From the NCBI GenBank assembly GCA_937925635.1, contig CALALX010000123.1:1-34747 (forward strand): 34,747 nucleotides of DNA. Direction: 5' to 3'. Below are positions 24,257 to 31,210 of the stretch, piece by piece (position 1 is the first letter of the stretch; every line of letters starts with the position of its first letter). The notes beneath the pieces are model-generated. The model was not told where the DNA came from and made no database searches. It was given only the letters and a program-made list of their open reading frames with translations. Source of the DNA: an uncultured Caulobacter sp. Lineage in GTDB: Bacteria > Pseudomonadota > Alphaproteobacteria > Caulobacterales > Caulobacteraceae. The position numbers were made by a program, and so were the translations under genes.

Positions 24257-25245
24257 AGGCCGCCGCGATCCTGACGGTGCTGCTGGCGGCTGCCGCCGGC
24301 CCCGCCCTTGCCCAGCACTCTGGCCACCCGATGCCCCCGACCATGCCGGCAAGCCCGGCCGTGTCCCCGCCTGCCGCCGAGCCGGGGCCGAACGATGCGT
24401 CGGCAGCGGCCGACACGATGCCTTCCATGCCCGGAAGCGAGCAAGCTGCCGACAGCATGGCCGGCATGCCGGGCATGGAAGGCATGGATCACGGCGGCGC
24501 TGACGCTGAGGTGGGGGATGAGCCCGCCCCGCCGGTTCCGACAGACTATGCCGCCGATGGCGTATTCGATCCCGCCGCGATGGCCCGCGCCCGCGCTCAG
24601 CTGCGGATGGAGCACGGCGGCAGCCTGATTTCCAAGGTGATGCTCAGCCTCGGCGAACTCCAGGTTCGTGACGGCGAGAACGGCTATCGCTGGGAGGGCG
24701 AAGCCTGGGTCGGCGGTGATCTCAATCGGTTCGTCGCGAAGACCGAGGGCGAAGGCGCTGACGAGCTGGAAGCCGCCGAGGTGCAGGCCCTCTATTCGCG
24801 CGCCGTCAGCCCCTATTTCGATCTTCAGGCGGGCCTTCGACAGGATTTCCAGTCGGGGCCGAAGCGCACCTACGCCACGGTCGGTTTCGAAGGTGTCGCG
24901 CCCTACTGGTTCGAGACATCGGGCGCCCTGTTCCTGTCCAGCAAGGGCGAGCTGCTCGGCCGACTGGAGGGAACCTACGACCTGCGCCTGACCCAGCGTT
25001 GGATCCTGCAGCCCCGCGTCGAGGCCAACCTGTCCGGCCGGGATATTCCCGAACTGGCGCTGGGTTCCGGCGTCGCCAACATCGAGCTGGGTCTGCGGCT
25101 CCGCTACGAGATCAAGCGAGAGTTCGCCCCCTACGTCGGCGTCTCGTTTGACCGCAAGTTCGGCGGCACGGCCGACTATGCCCGCGCCGCCGGTAAGGAT
25201 GTCGAAGCCACAAGCTTCGTCATTGGCCTACGCGCATGGTTCTAG
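24253..25245 (+). CDS. copB: CopB-type outer-membrane copper resistance protein
   Basis: A 330-residue protein with a signal peptide ending PALAQ. A Met/His/Pro-rich stretch follows (about 20-85: SGHPMPPTMPA, MPSMPG, MAGMPGMEGMDHGG), then a beta-barrel domain from about 110 with the typical KVMLSLGELQVRDGENGYRW start and ending FVIGLRAWF, an aromatic outer-membrane C-terminus. CopB/PcoB proteins bind copper and sit in the outer membrane next to CopA; the mechanism is not settled. The start overlaps copA by 4 nt. Confidence 0.93.
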   Translation: MKAAAILTVLLAAAAGPALAQHSGHPMPPTMPASPAVSPPAAEPGPNDASAAADTMPSMPGSEQAADSMAGMPGMEGMDHGGADAEVGDEPAPPVPTDYAADGVFDPAAMARARAQLRMEHGGSLISKVMLSLGELQVRDGENGYRWEGEAWVGGDLNRFVAKTEGEGADELEAAEVQALYSRAVSPYFDLQAGLRQDFQSGPKRTYATVGFEGVAPYWFETSGALFLSSKGELLGRLEGTYDLRLTQRWILQPRVEANLSGRDIPELALGSGVANIELGLRLRYEIKREFAPYVGVSFDRKFGGTADYARAAGKDVEATSFVIGLRAWF

Positions 25246-25283
25246 GCCGGCTGACCCTGCGGCCAAAGCGCGCCCAGCGCGGG

Positions 25284-25760
25284 TTAGCGGCGAGACGCCT
25301 GGTTCAGGACCGCCGTCATCTGGTCGATTTCGGCCTGCTGCCCGGTGATGATCGAGCGGCAAAGCTCTTGCAGCCTCTGGTCCGAAAGCGGCGCCTCGCC
25401 GCACATCAGGATCGCGGCGCCGTGGTGCGAGATCATCGAACGGGCGAAGTCGCGGTCGCCGATGAAGGCCTGCTGGCGGATGGCGGTGAAGCAACCGACG
25501 CCCAGAACCAGGGCCGTCACGAGGATGCCCGCGTTCCAGCGCTTGTTCTGATACATCATGCCCATCAGCAACAGTTCGAGGACGACCATGGGCGAGGTCA
25601 TCAGTCCGGCCATGTAGGCCTGGTTGAAGCTGGGATGGATGTTCGCGAACCGATCAACCATCGCGTACATCAGAACGTACATCGCCACGAAGGACATGGC
25701 TGTCATCAGAAGCAGACGTCGGTAGTGCGCCTTCATCATCGCGTGGTCATGCTGTTCCAT
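25284..25760 (-). CDS. DUF305 membrane-anchored protein
   Basis: A 158-residue protein starting MEQHDHAMMKAHYRRLLLM, with about three or four membrane helices (residues 16-38, 48-68, 75-95) and a C-terminal helical domain. The domain has MISHHGAAILMCGEAPLSDQ and IITGQQAEIDQM, the signature of DUF305/CopM-type ferritin-like metal-binding proteins; HH and Met/Cys may bind copper. The frame is open up to 25910, but the start at 25760 has AGAGGA upstream and begins the conserved segment. It is convergent with copB and divergent from the NTF2-like gene, with a GGAAC-type promoter at 25795-25820. Confidence 0.82.
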   Translation of the reverse strand: MEQHDHAMMKAHYRRLLLMTAMSFVAMYVLMYAMVDRFANIHPSFNQAYMAGLMTSPMVVLELLLMGMMYQNKRWNAGILVTALVLGVGCFTAIRQQAFIGDRDFARSMISHHGAAILMCGEAPLSDQRLQELCRSIITGQQAEIDQMTAVLNQASRR

Positions 25761-25794
25761 CGAGAGGTTCCTCTGGCTGTGTGCGCCATCAATC

Positions 25795-25820
25795 AAGGAT
25801 GCGAAGCCGACCTCAGTTCC
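25795..25820 (-). promoter_or_regulatory. GGAAC-type (EcfG-like) promoter candidate
   Basis: GGAAC (25820-25816), 17 nt, CCTT (25798-25795), read toward the DUF305 gene. The EcfG general-stress consensus is GGAAC-N16/17-CGTT, so the -10 is only a partial match. The 14-bp block with the -35, CCGACCTCAGTTCC on the plus strand, recurs exactly at 33873-33886. Confidence 0.4.
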
Positions 25821-25861
25821 TCCAGACAAGCGACCAAAACATCCAACACCGGAGACCCGAC

Positions 25862-26332
25862 ATGAGATTGCGCGCCATTTCCCTGGTTCTCTGCCTGCTT
25901 GGCGGCCCAACCCTCGTCGTGGCGACCAGCGCCGTCGCCCCGGCCATTGCCGCGACAGCGACGCCAGCCGCCGTTGTCGAACAGTTCCATGCGGCGATGA
26001 AGCGTGGCGACGCCGCAGCGGTTGCCGCGTTAATGGCCGACGACGCGGTCATCTACGAACAGGGCTGGGTCGAGGTCTCGAAGGAAGAATACGTCACCGG
26101 ACATCTGCCGGGCGACATCGCCTATAGCGCAGGCATGACCGACCAAGTGATCAGCCGGCGCGTCTCGACCAGCGGCTCATTCGCCGTGGTCATGACCCAG
26201 AGCCGCACGACGGGAACCTATGAAGGCAAGCCGGTGGACCGGGAAGGCACGGAAACCATGGTGCTGAAGCGGGTGAAGGGGGCCTGGCTCATCACCCACA
26301 TCCACTGGTCGTCGCACGCGAAGAAGGCCTAG
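25862..26332 (+). CDS. secreted NTF2-like (SnoaL/DUF4440) protein
   Basis: A 156-residue protein with a signal peptide (RAISLVLCLLGGPTLVVATSA) and one NTF2-like domain: AVVEQFHAAMKRGDAAAVAALMADDAVIYEQGWVEV at the start and VKGAWLITHIHWSSH at the end. The fold forms a small cone-shaped pocket; ligand and activity cannot be told from sequence. The final HIHWSSHAKKA carries three His that could bind metal. CGGAG before the ATG supports the start at 25862. Its TAG stop lies in a CTAG shared with the stop of the convergent sigma-factor gene. Confidence 0.78.
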   Translation: MRLRAISLVLCLLGGPTLVVATSAVAPAIAATATPAAVVEQFHAAMKRGDAAAVAALMADDAVIYEQGWVEVSKEEYVTGHLPGDIAYSAGMTDQVISRRVSTSGSFAVVMTQSRTTGTYEGKPVDREGTETMVLKRVKGAWLITHIHWSSHAKKA

Positions 26333-26904
26333 ACCGCGTCGAGGGCCAGAGCTTCCGCCAGCGCCTTGCGCGCGCGGTAGACCCGCAGCTCGACGGCCTT
26401 CGCCGTCAGTCCAAGGATGCGGCCGGCGTCTTCGTGGCTGAGCTCTTCCAGCGCCGTCAGGATCAGCGGCTCCTTGAGCCTTTGCGGCAGGTTCGCCACG
26501 GCCCGGTCAAGCCGGGAGAGGCGTTGCTTTTCCACCACCGCCGCCTCGGGCGATGGCGTGTCGTCTGTCAGGTTCAGTCCCGCCTGACTGTCGATGGGAT
26601 CGCTCCATGTGAGCCAACGCCGCACCGCGCGCCGCCGGGACCAGTCCCGGCATTTGTTGAGCGCGATGCTCCGCAGCCAGGTCGGAAAGGATCGGGCGGC
26701 ATCATAGCGTCTTAGGGCTGTCCAGGCCGACGCGAAGGTCTCCTGCAGGAGGTCGTAGGCCTCGTCAGGATTGCCCGTGTAGCGGCGAATGAACCGATAG
26801 AGACCGTCCTTGTGGCGGGCGATCAGTCGAGCGAAAGCGCGCTCGTCGCCCGCGACTGCACTGGCGGCAAGCTGGTCGTCCGGCGCTTCGAAGTCCGGGC
26901 TCAC
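26329..26904 (-). CDS. ECF (group 4) RNA polymerase sigma factor, CnrH-like context
   Basis: A 191-residue sigma factor with sigma2 (about 25-92: YRFIRRYTGNPDEAYDLLQE, FPTWLRSIALNKCRDWSRR) and sigma4 (about 133-185: LSHEDAGRILGLTAKAVELR), separated by a linker. It starts with GTG, overlapping the stop of the CnrX-like gene (GTGA), so the two are coupled as cnrX and cnrH are. ECF factors with such sensors are normally held by a membrane anti-sigma (CnrY); none is adjacent, and the candidate lies at 20889. The likely promoter motif is GAGGG-N16-CGTATA/CGTAAG, found upstream of its own operon and at four further sites. Confidence 0.9.
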   Translation of the reverse strand: MSPDFEAPDDQLAASAVAGDERAFARLIARHKDGLYRFIRRYTGNPDEAYDLLQETFASAWTALRRYDAARSFPTWLRSIALNKCRDWSRRRAVRRWLTWSDPIDSQAGLNLTDDTPSPEAAVVEKQRLSRLDRAVANLPQRLKEPLILTALEELSHEDAGRILGLTAKAVELRVYRARKALAEALALDAV

Positions 26905-27344
26905 CGATCCTCTTGTGTGAGCGCCGCGATCACTTCCGCGTCGAACGCCTTGGCCTGTTGCGGCGTCAGCACCGCCCGCATGTCGAACACATGGGCGATG
27001 GTCGCCTTCTGCAGGGCGCCCATGGCCATGTGCAGATGGTCGATAGCGGCCTCGACCTGCGGCGAGTCCTTGTGACCTTCGCGGATCGCGGCGGCCAGTT
27101 CACGGTTGGCCGCCCGAACGTCCGCTTCCAGCGCCTTGCGTTCGACCGCGTATCTGCCCTCGATGGCGTCGAGCTTGCGGGACTGTTCGGGTGTCAGGTC
27201 CAGGTCCCTGTGGACCGTGTCATGCAGCGAAGGTCCGGCCGTCTGGTGGCTGATCACATAGTAGGCGCAGAGCGAGGCGCCGCCCCCGGCCGCCAGGACG
27301 GCGAGGACCACCGTGATCAGCAAATTGCGCAATCCGGGCTTCAT
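26901..27344 (-). CDS. CnrX-like periplasmic heavy-metal sensor
   Basis: A 147-residue protein with one N-terminal membrane helix (about 8-32) and a periplasmic four-helix hairpin. It has SLHDTVHRDLDLTPEQ, where two His four residues apart match His42/His46 of CnrX, an acidic residue about 20 further on, and HVFDMRAVLTPQQ, where the His-x3-Met pair matches His119/Met123. These are the Co/Ni ligands of CnrX; in this copper-rich setting Cu is also possible. CnrX-type sensors bind the outer part of the anti-sigma CnrY and release the sigma factor on metal binding. GGAG before the ATG supports the start, and a candidate ECF promoter lies at 27395-27421. Confidence 0.85.
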   Translation of the reverse strand: MKPGLRNLLITVVLAVLAAGGGASLCAYYVISHQTAGPSLHDTVHRDLDLTPEQSRKLDAIEGRYAVERKALEADVRAANRELAAAIREGHKDSPQVEAAIDHLHMAMGALQKATIAHVFDMRAVLTPQQAKAFDAEVIAALTQEDR

Positions 27345-27394
27345 CCGTGCATCTCCATCGAGGCAGGTCGTCGATCATGCCGCCCGCCTCCAGA

Positions 27395-27421
27395 CTTACG
27401 CGCGACCATGCCGAACCCCTC
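27395..27421 (-). promoter_or_regulatory. candidate autoregulated ECF promoter of the sensor-sigma operon
   Basis: On the minus strand: GAGGG (27421-27417), 16 nt, CGTAAG (27400-27395), ending 50 nt before the sensor ATG. ECF operons with a metal sensor are commonly autoregulated. The same element lies at 19077, 21203, 21274 and 31184. Confidence 0.55.
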
Positions 27422-27471
27422 GTTTGCACGAGACGATGGCGGGCTGTCCGCGTCGTTGATGTTGGTGGCGT

Positions 27472-27747
27472 TCATCGCATCGACCGCTGCAAAAGCGTGA
27501 TCAGCTCGTCGGCCTTCTGCCGCTGCTCTTGCGGGTCCCCGCTGCTGATGGCGGAGGCGACGCAGTGGTCGATATGCTCACGCATGAGTTCGGTCTCGAC
27601 CTTCGACAGGGCGGCCTTCACCGCCTGAAGCTGGGTCATGATGTCGATGCAGTAGCGATCTTCATCGACCATCCGGGCGATGCCGCGCACCTGACCTTCG
27701 ATCCGGTTCAGGCGATTGAGCAGTTTTGGCTTGTTCTCGCGGTTCAC
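27472..27747 (-). CDS. csoR: CsoR-type copper-sensing transcriptional repressor
   Basis: A 91-residue all-helical repressor. The Cu(I) ligands are Cys33 (RYCIDIMTQL), His58 and Cys62 (EHIDHC), spaced 25 and 4 exactly as Cys36/His61/Cys65 of M. tuberculosis CsoR; the RcnR (Ni/Co) pattern is absent. RLNRIEGQVRGI is the family's DNA-binding helix. The start is a GTG at 27747 with AGAGAGG upstream; the open frame reaches 27801 but begins with unrelated residues. CsoR leaves DNA on Cu(I) binding. Its likely operators are at 27785-27816, in its own promoter, and at 28745, before the copper ATPase. Confidence 0.92.
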   Translation of the reverse strand: MNRENKPKLLNRLNRIEGQVRGIARMVDEDRYCIDIMTQLQAVKAALSKVETELMREHIDHCVASAISSGDPQEQRQKADELITLLQRSMR

Positions 27748-27784
27748 GATGCACCTCTCTTTGGACCCCGGATATAAGCCGCCC

Positions 27785-27816
27785 GGGGGTATTTTCCACA
27801 TACCCCACAGGGGTGT
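27785..27816. promoter_or_regulatory. CsoR-type operator in the csoR promoter
   Basis: A G/C-box palindrome TACCCCACAGGGGTG (27801-27815) and a half-site GGGGGTAT (27785-27792). CsoR-family operators are palindromes of TACCC/GGGTA type. The position, 38-69 nt before the csoR GTG, suits autorepression. Confidence 0.65.
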
Positions 27817-27848
27817 TGGTCAGGATGCTCGGTCGCATTGTCGGCCGA

Positions 27849-27866
27849 CGCCCTGCTTGGAGGGCG
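27849..27866. repeat. short inverted repeat downstream of the csoR operator
   Basis: Perfect 6-bp arms CGCCCT / AGGGCG around a 6-nt loop, in the divergent space between csoR and the small membrane gene at 27980. No T-run follows, so a simple terminator is unlikely. Confidence 0.35.
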
Positions 27867-27909
27867 AGTATGCTCTCTCCCAGGCGGAACAAGCATCGCC
27901 GGGCCGGGT

Positions 27910-27923
27910 TTGATCCCTATCAA
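27910..27923 (+). promoter_or_regulatory. perfect FNR/FixK-type box
   Basis: TTGATCCCTATCAA matches TTGAT-N4-ATCAA, the consensus for FNR/FixK/Anr regulators, at every fixed base. Its centre lies about 63 nt before the start codon of the small membrane gene at 27980. This suggests induction of that gene group when oxygen is low. Confidence 0.6.
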
Positions 27924-27979
27924 CGCGTGACCCTTGCTGGTCAGCTAGTCATCGCGCAGAAACCCTCGGAGATAGTGCG

Positions 27980-28267
27980 ATGACTGAGATCAATGCACAC
28001 GCGCCCGCAACGCCACCGCTAGGTGTCGTCCGCTGCGCGGCGACTGGCGCCGTGGTGCTCGCCGTAAACTTCGCCCTGTGTTGGGCGGCCACGGCCCTGA
28101 ACGCGTTCCCCGCCTCGCACATGTTCGTCGCCCTGTTCACGACAGCTCCGGAGGCTTCGGGGTTGGCGCTTGGCATCGGCCTTTGCGCGGCTCTGGCGTT
28201 CGGCGCATTGACCGGCGCCCTGACGGCGATGGCCTACAACCTGTTCAAGGGCCTTGAGCGGCGCTGA
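27980..28267 (+). CDS. small two-helix membrane protein, unknown function
   Basis: A 95-residue protein with two clear membrane helices (about 21-39, GAVVLAVNFALCWAATAL, and 61-83, GLALGIGLCAALAFGALTGAL). Each holds a Cys, and the loop between them has HMFVALFTTAPE. No family is recognised with confidence. GGAG 8 nt before the ATG supports the start. It is the first gene behind a perfect FNR-type box and precedes the DUF2933 and Cys-rich genes by 22 nt, so these three are probably one transcript leading to the copper ATPase. Confidence 0.65.
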   Translation: MTEINAHAPATPPLGVVRCAATGAVVLAVNFALCWAATALNAFPASHMFVALFTTAPEASGLALGIGLCAALAFGALTGALTAMAYNLFKGLERR

Positions 28268-28289
28268 GACGGCGCCTCGGGAGCCAGAC

Positions 28290-28523
28290 ATGACCCCTAG
28301 GTTCAAAACCTTTCTGACGATGACGGCCGTCGCGGTTGGCTCAGCCGCTCTGTTCTGGCTGCTGCGAGACCATTGGGGACACACCCTTGGGGCCTTGCCC
28401 TACCTTCTCTTTCTCGCCTGCCCGCTGATGCATCTGTTCATGCATCGCGGCCATGGAAACGGACATCACCATCATGACCTCCCGCCACAACAAGACGAGC
28501 CAACAGCTCGACCAGGCTCTTGA
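28290..28523 (+). CDS. DUF2933 family small membrane protein
   Basis: A 77-residue protein with two helices (about 5-22 and 30-48) and a tail rich in His: DHWGHTLGALPYLLFLACPLM, then HLFMHRGHGNGHHHHD. This is the DUF2933 pattern, a family found in copper and silver resistance clusters whose function is not known. The ATG at 28290 has GGGAG 6 nt before it; the frame is open to 28254 but that part lacks the pattern. It overlaps the next gene by 71 nt in another frame. Confidence 0.75.
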   Translation: MTPRFKTFLTMTAVAVGSAALFWLLRDHWGHTLGALPYLLFLACPLMHLFMHRGHGNGHHHHDLPPQQDEPTARPGS

Positions 28524-28689
28524 GCAGAGCTTTCCTGCCAGTGACCCGCCGGCTCTGACCGAACCTGCGGGCGATGCGCGGGATGTGGCCGGCTGCTGCT
28601 GCAATCCCGAACCGCCGGCTCAGATCGCCCAGCCCGTCGCCATGGCTGAGAAGGCGTCTGGCTGCTGTGGCGGCAAGGGCAAGACCTAA
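28453..28689 (+). CDS. small Cys-rich cytoplasmic protein
   Basis: A 78-residue soluble protein. Its middle, SQQLDQALEQSFPASDPPAL, resembles a short conserved alphaproteobacterial segment (LD-x-AL-x-x-SFPASDPP) of unknown role. After it come two Cys clusters, AGCCCNPEP and SGCCGGKGK, that would suit Cu(I) or another soft metal. The reading frame overlaps the end of DUF2933 by 71 nt, and no ribosome site is evident at the ATG of 28453 or of 28474 (MTSRHNK), so translational coupling is likely and the start is uncertain. A cytoplasmic copper-binding or handover role to the ATPase 118 nt downstream is a guess. Confidence 0.6.
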   Translation: METDITIMTSRHNKTSQQLDQALEQSFPASDPPALTEPAGDARDVAGCCCNPEPPAQIAQPVAMAEKASGCCGGKGKT

Positions 28690-28744
28690 CCGGCCCAACG
28701 CGGCGTTCGCGCCAATTCTGCCAGTCCGCCAAGGCATCCTTGAA

Positions 28745-28761
28745 ATACCCGCATGGGGTAT
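28745..28761 (+). promoter_or_regulatory. CsoR-type operator over the copper ATPase promoter
   Basis: A perfect palindrome ATACCC-GCATG-GGGTAT. TTGAAA (28740-28745) touches its left arm and can serve as -35, and the TATAGC/TAGCTA stretch after the right arm as -10, so a bound repressor would block RNA polymerase. It matches the box in front of csoR (TACCCC...GGGGT). Confidence 0.75.
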
Positions 28762-28806
28762 ATAGCTAGGTCTCGTGGTCGCGGTCGATCTGCCCAAGGA
28801 GACGCT

Positions 28807-31155
28807 ATGAACGAGACGCATGCATCCGATCATCACCACAGTCACGATCATGGTCCGGTCGCGGACGGCAAGGTTCGTGATCCGGTCTGCGGCATGTCGG
28901 TCGATCCGGCCACGTCTAAACATCACCTCGAACACGCGGGGCTGACCCACCACTTCTGCTCAGCTGGTTGCCGGACAAAGTTCCAGGCTGATCCCGAGAA
29001 ATACCTCTCCAAGGATCGCGCGGAAGAGCCACCCGCACCCGCTGGCACGATCTACACCTGTCCCATGCATCCGCAGATCCGCCAGGTCGGTCCCGGCTCC
29101 TGTCCGATCTGCGGCATGGCGCTGGAGCCGGAAACGGTCACCGCCGACTCCGGCCCCAACCCCGAACTCGCGGATATGACGCGGCGCTTCTGGGTCGCCG
29201 TGGCGCTGAGCCTGCCGGTCTTCGCGCTGGAGATGGGCAGCCATCTCTTCAACCTGCACGCCCTGATGCCAGGCCAGCTGTCCAACTGGGTCCAGTTCGC
29301 CCTGGCGACGCCGGTGGTCCTGTGGGCCGGCTGGCCGTTCTTCGAGCGCGGCTGGGCCTCACTCCGGACCCGCAACCTCAACATGTTCACCCTGATCGCG
29401 ATGGGGGTCGGGGTCGCCTGGGTCTACAGCGTGGTCGCGGTGGCCGCGCCCGGTGTTTTCCCCGCCGCCTTCCGCAACATGGACGGCAGCGTGCCGGTCT
29501 ACTTTGAGGCGGCTGCGGTGATTACCGCGCTGGTGCTGCTCGGCCAGGTGCTGGAGCTGGGCGCCCGTGAACGGACCTCCGGGGCGTTGAAGGCCCTGCT
29601 CGACCTCGCGCCCAAGACGGCGCGGCGCATCCGCCCAGACGGAACCGACGAGGAAGCCACCCTGGACTTGATCGTGGTCGGTGACCGCCTACGGGTCCGT
29701 CCGGGCGAGAAGGTCCCGGTCGATGGCGAGATCGTCGAAGGCCGCGCGGCACTCGACGAATCCATGGTCACCGGCGAGTCCATGCCGGTCACCCGCACGG
29801 TCGGCGAAGCCGTCATCGGCGGCGCGATCAACAAGACCGGCTCATTCGTCATGCGCGCCGACAAGGTCGGGGCCGACACCCTGCTGTCGCAGATCGTTCA
29901 GATGGTCGCCCAGGCCCAGCGCAGCCGCGCGCCGATCCAGCGTCTGGCGGATCAGGTCTCGGGCTGGTTCGTGCCGGCGGTCATTGCCGTCGCCGTGATC
30001 GCCTTCGCGGTCTGGGCGATGGTCGGCCCCGACCCGCGCTTCAGCTATGGCCTCGTCGCCGCCGTGTCTGTGCTGATCATCGCCTGTCCCTGCGCGCTGG
30101 GTCTGGCCACGCCGATCTCGATCATGGTCGGCGTCGGACGGGGCGCCCAGGCCGGGGTGCTGATCAAGAACGCCGAAGCCCTCGAACGCTTCGAGAAGGT
30201 CGACACCCTCTTGATCGACAAGACCGGCACGCTGACCGAAGGCCGCCCGGCAGTGACCGCCCTGCAGCCCGTGGCCGGCCTTGAGCGGCTTGAGCTGCTT
30301 CGCCTGACCGCCAGTCTCGAACGCGGCAGCGAACATCCTCTGGCCGACGCGATCCTACGCGCCGCGAAGGACGAAGGCGTTTCCTTGGCTGAGGCCAAGG
30401 ACTTCGACTCGCCAGTCGGTCGTGGCGTGGTCGGCGTGGTTGATGGCCGAAAGGTCGCCATTGGCAGCCGCTCATTCGTGCAGGAACAGGGCGCCGACAT
30501 CGCCCCGCTGGAAGCGGATGCCGACGCTTTGCGGCGACAAGGTGCGACGGTGGTCTTCGTCGCGCTGGACGGCGCCCTCGGCGGCCTCATCGGCATCGCC
30601 GATCCGATCAAGACCAACGCCCGAGCGACCATCGACGATCTGAAGGCCGCCGGCCTGCGCATCGTCATGATGACCGGCGACAACGAGACCACCGCGCGGG
30701 CCGTCGCCGACCGCCTCGGCATCACCGAGGTTGCCGCCGAAGTGCTGCCCCAGGACAAGGCCTCGGTCGTCCAGCGCCTGCGTGGCGAAGGCCGGGTCGT
30801 GGCGATGGCCGGCGACGGCGTCAACGACGCCCCGGCGCTGGCGGCGGCAGATGTCGGTATCGCCATGGGTGCGGGGGCCGACGTGGCTATCGAGAGCGCC
30901 GGTGTGACTCTGTTGGGAGGCGACCTGACCGGCATCCTGAAAGCACGGACGCTCTCGCGAGCGGTGATGCGCAACATCCGCCAGAACCTGGTCTTCGCCT
31001 TCATCTACAACGTCGGCGGCGTGCCCATCGCGGCGGGTGTTCTCTACCCGGTCTTTGGTCTGCTGCTCTCACCGGCCATCGCGGCGGCGGCCATGGCGCT
31101 CTCCTCGGTCAGCGTCATCGGCAATGCGCTCAGGCTTCGCGCCGTGATGCTCTAA
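28807..31155 (+). CDS. copA: P1B-1 copper-exporting ATPase with YHS and metal-binding domains
   Basis: A 782-residue Cu(I)/Ag(I) pump of the inner membrane. The N-terminus has a His-rich start (SDHHHSHDHG), a YHS domain (about 25-67: RDPVCGMSVDP, HHFCSAGC) and a heavy-metal-binding domain (about 83-108: YTCPMHPQI, CPICGMALEP) in place of HMA domains. Core motifs: TGES (322-325), CPC (427-429), DKTGT with Asp471, SEHP, GDGVND; the P1B-1 transport residues are present in FAFIYNVGG and MALSSVSVIGN. AAGGAG precedes the ATG at 28807. The CsoR-type palindrome at 28745 overlaps its promoter, so induction by cytoplasmic Cu(I) is expected. Confidence 0.95.
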   Translation: MNETHASDHHHSHDHGPVADGKVRDPVCGMSVDPATSKHHLEHAGLTHHFCSAGCRTKFQADPEKYLSKDRAEEPPAPAGTIYTCPMHPQIRQVGPGSCPICGMALEPETVTADSGPNPELADMTRRFWVAVALSLPVFALEMGSHLFNLHALMPGQLSNWVQFALATPVVLWAGWPFFERGWASLRTRNLNMFTLIAMGVGVAWVYSVVAVAAPGVFPAAFRNMDGSVPVYFEAAAVITALVLLGQVLELGARERTSGALKALLDLAPKTARRIRPDGTDEEATLDLIVVGDRLRVRPGEKVPVDGEIVEGRAALDESMVTGESMPVTRTVGEAVIGGAINKTGSFVMRADKVGADTLLSQIVQMVAQAQRSRAPIQRLADQVSGWFVPAVIAVAVIAFAVWAMVGPDPRFSYGLVAAVSVLIIACPCALGLATPISIMVGVGRGAQAGVLIKNAEALERFEKVDTLLIDKTGTLTEGRPAVTALQPVAGLERLELLRLTASLERGSEHPLADAILRAAKDEGVSLAEAKDFDSPVGRGVVGVVDGRKVAIGSRSFVQEQGADIAPLEADADALRRQGATVVFVALDGALGGLIGIADPIKTNARATIDDLKAAGLRIVMMTGDNETTARAVADRLGITEVAAEVLPQDKASVVQRLRGEGRVVAMAGDGVNDAPALAAADVGIAMGAGADVAIESAGVTLLGGDLTGILKARTLSRAVMRNIRQNLVFAFIYNVGGVPIAAGVLYPVFGLLLSPAIAAAAMALSSVSVIGNALRLRAVML

Positions 31156-31183
31156 AGTCCGCGAACGATGGGATGCCGATCGT

Positions 31184-31210
31184 GAGGGGTGCGCCAGCGC
31201 CAGCCGTATA
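31184..31210 (+). promoter_or_regulatory. candidate ECF-type promoter for the acyltransferase
   Basis: GAGGG (31184-31188), 16 nt, CGTATA (31205-31210), 71 nt before the ATG at 31281. It is the same element as before the sensor-sigma operon and beside cusF2. Confidence 0.5.
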
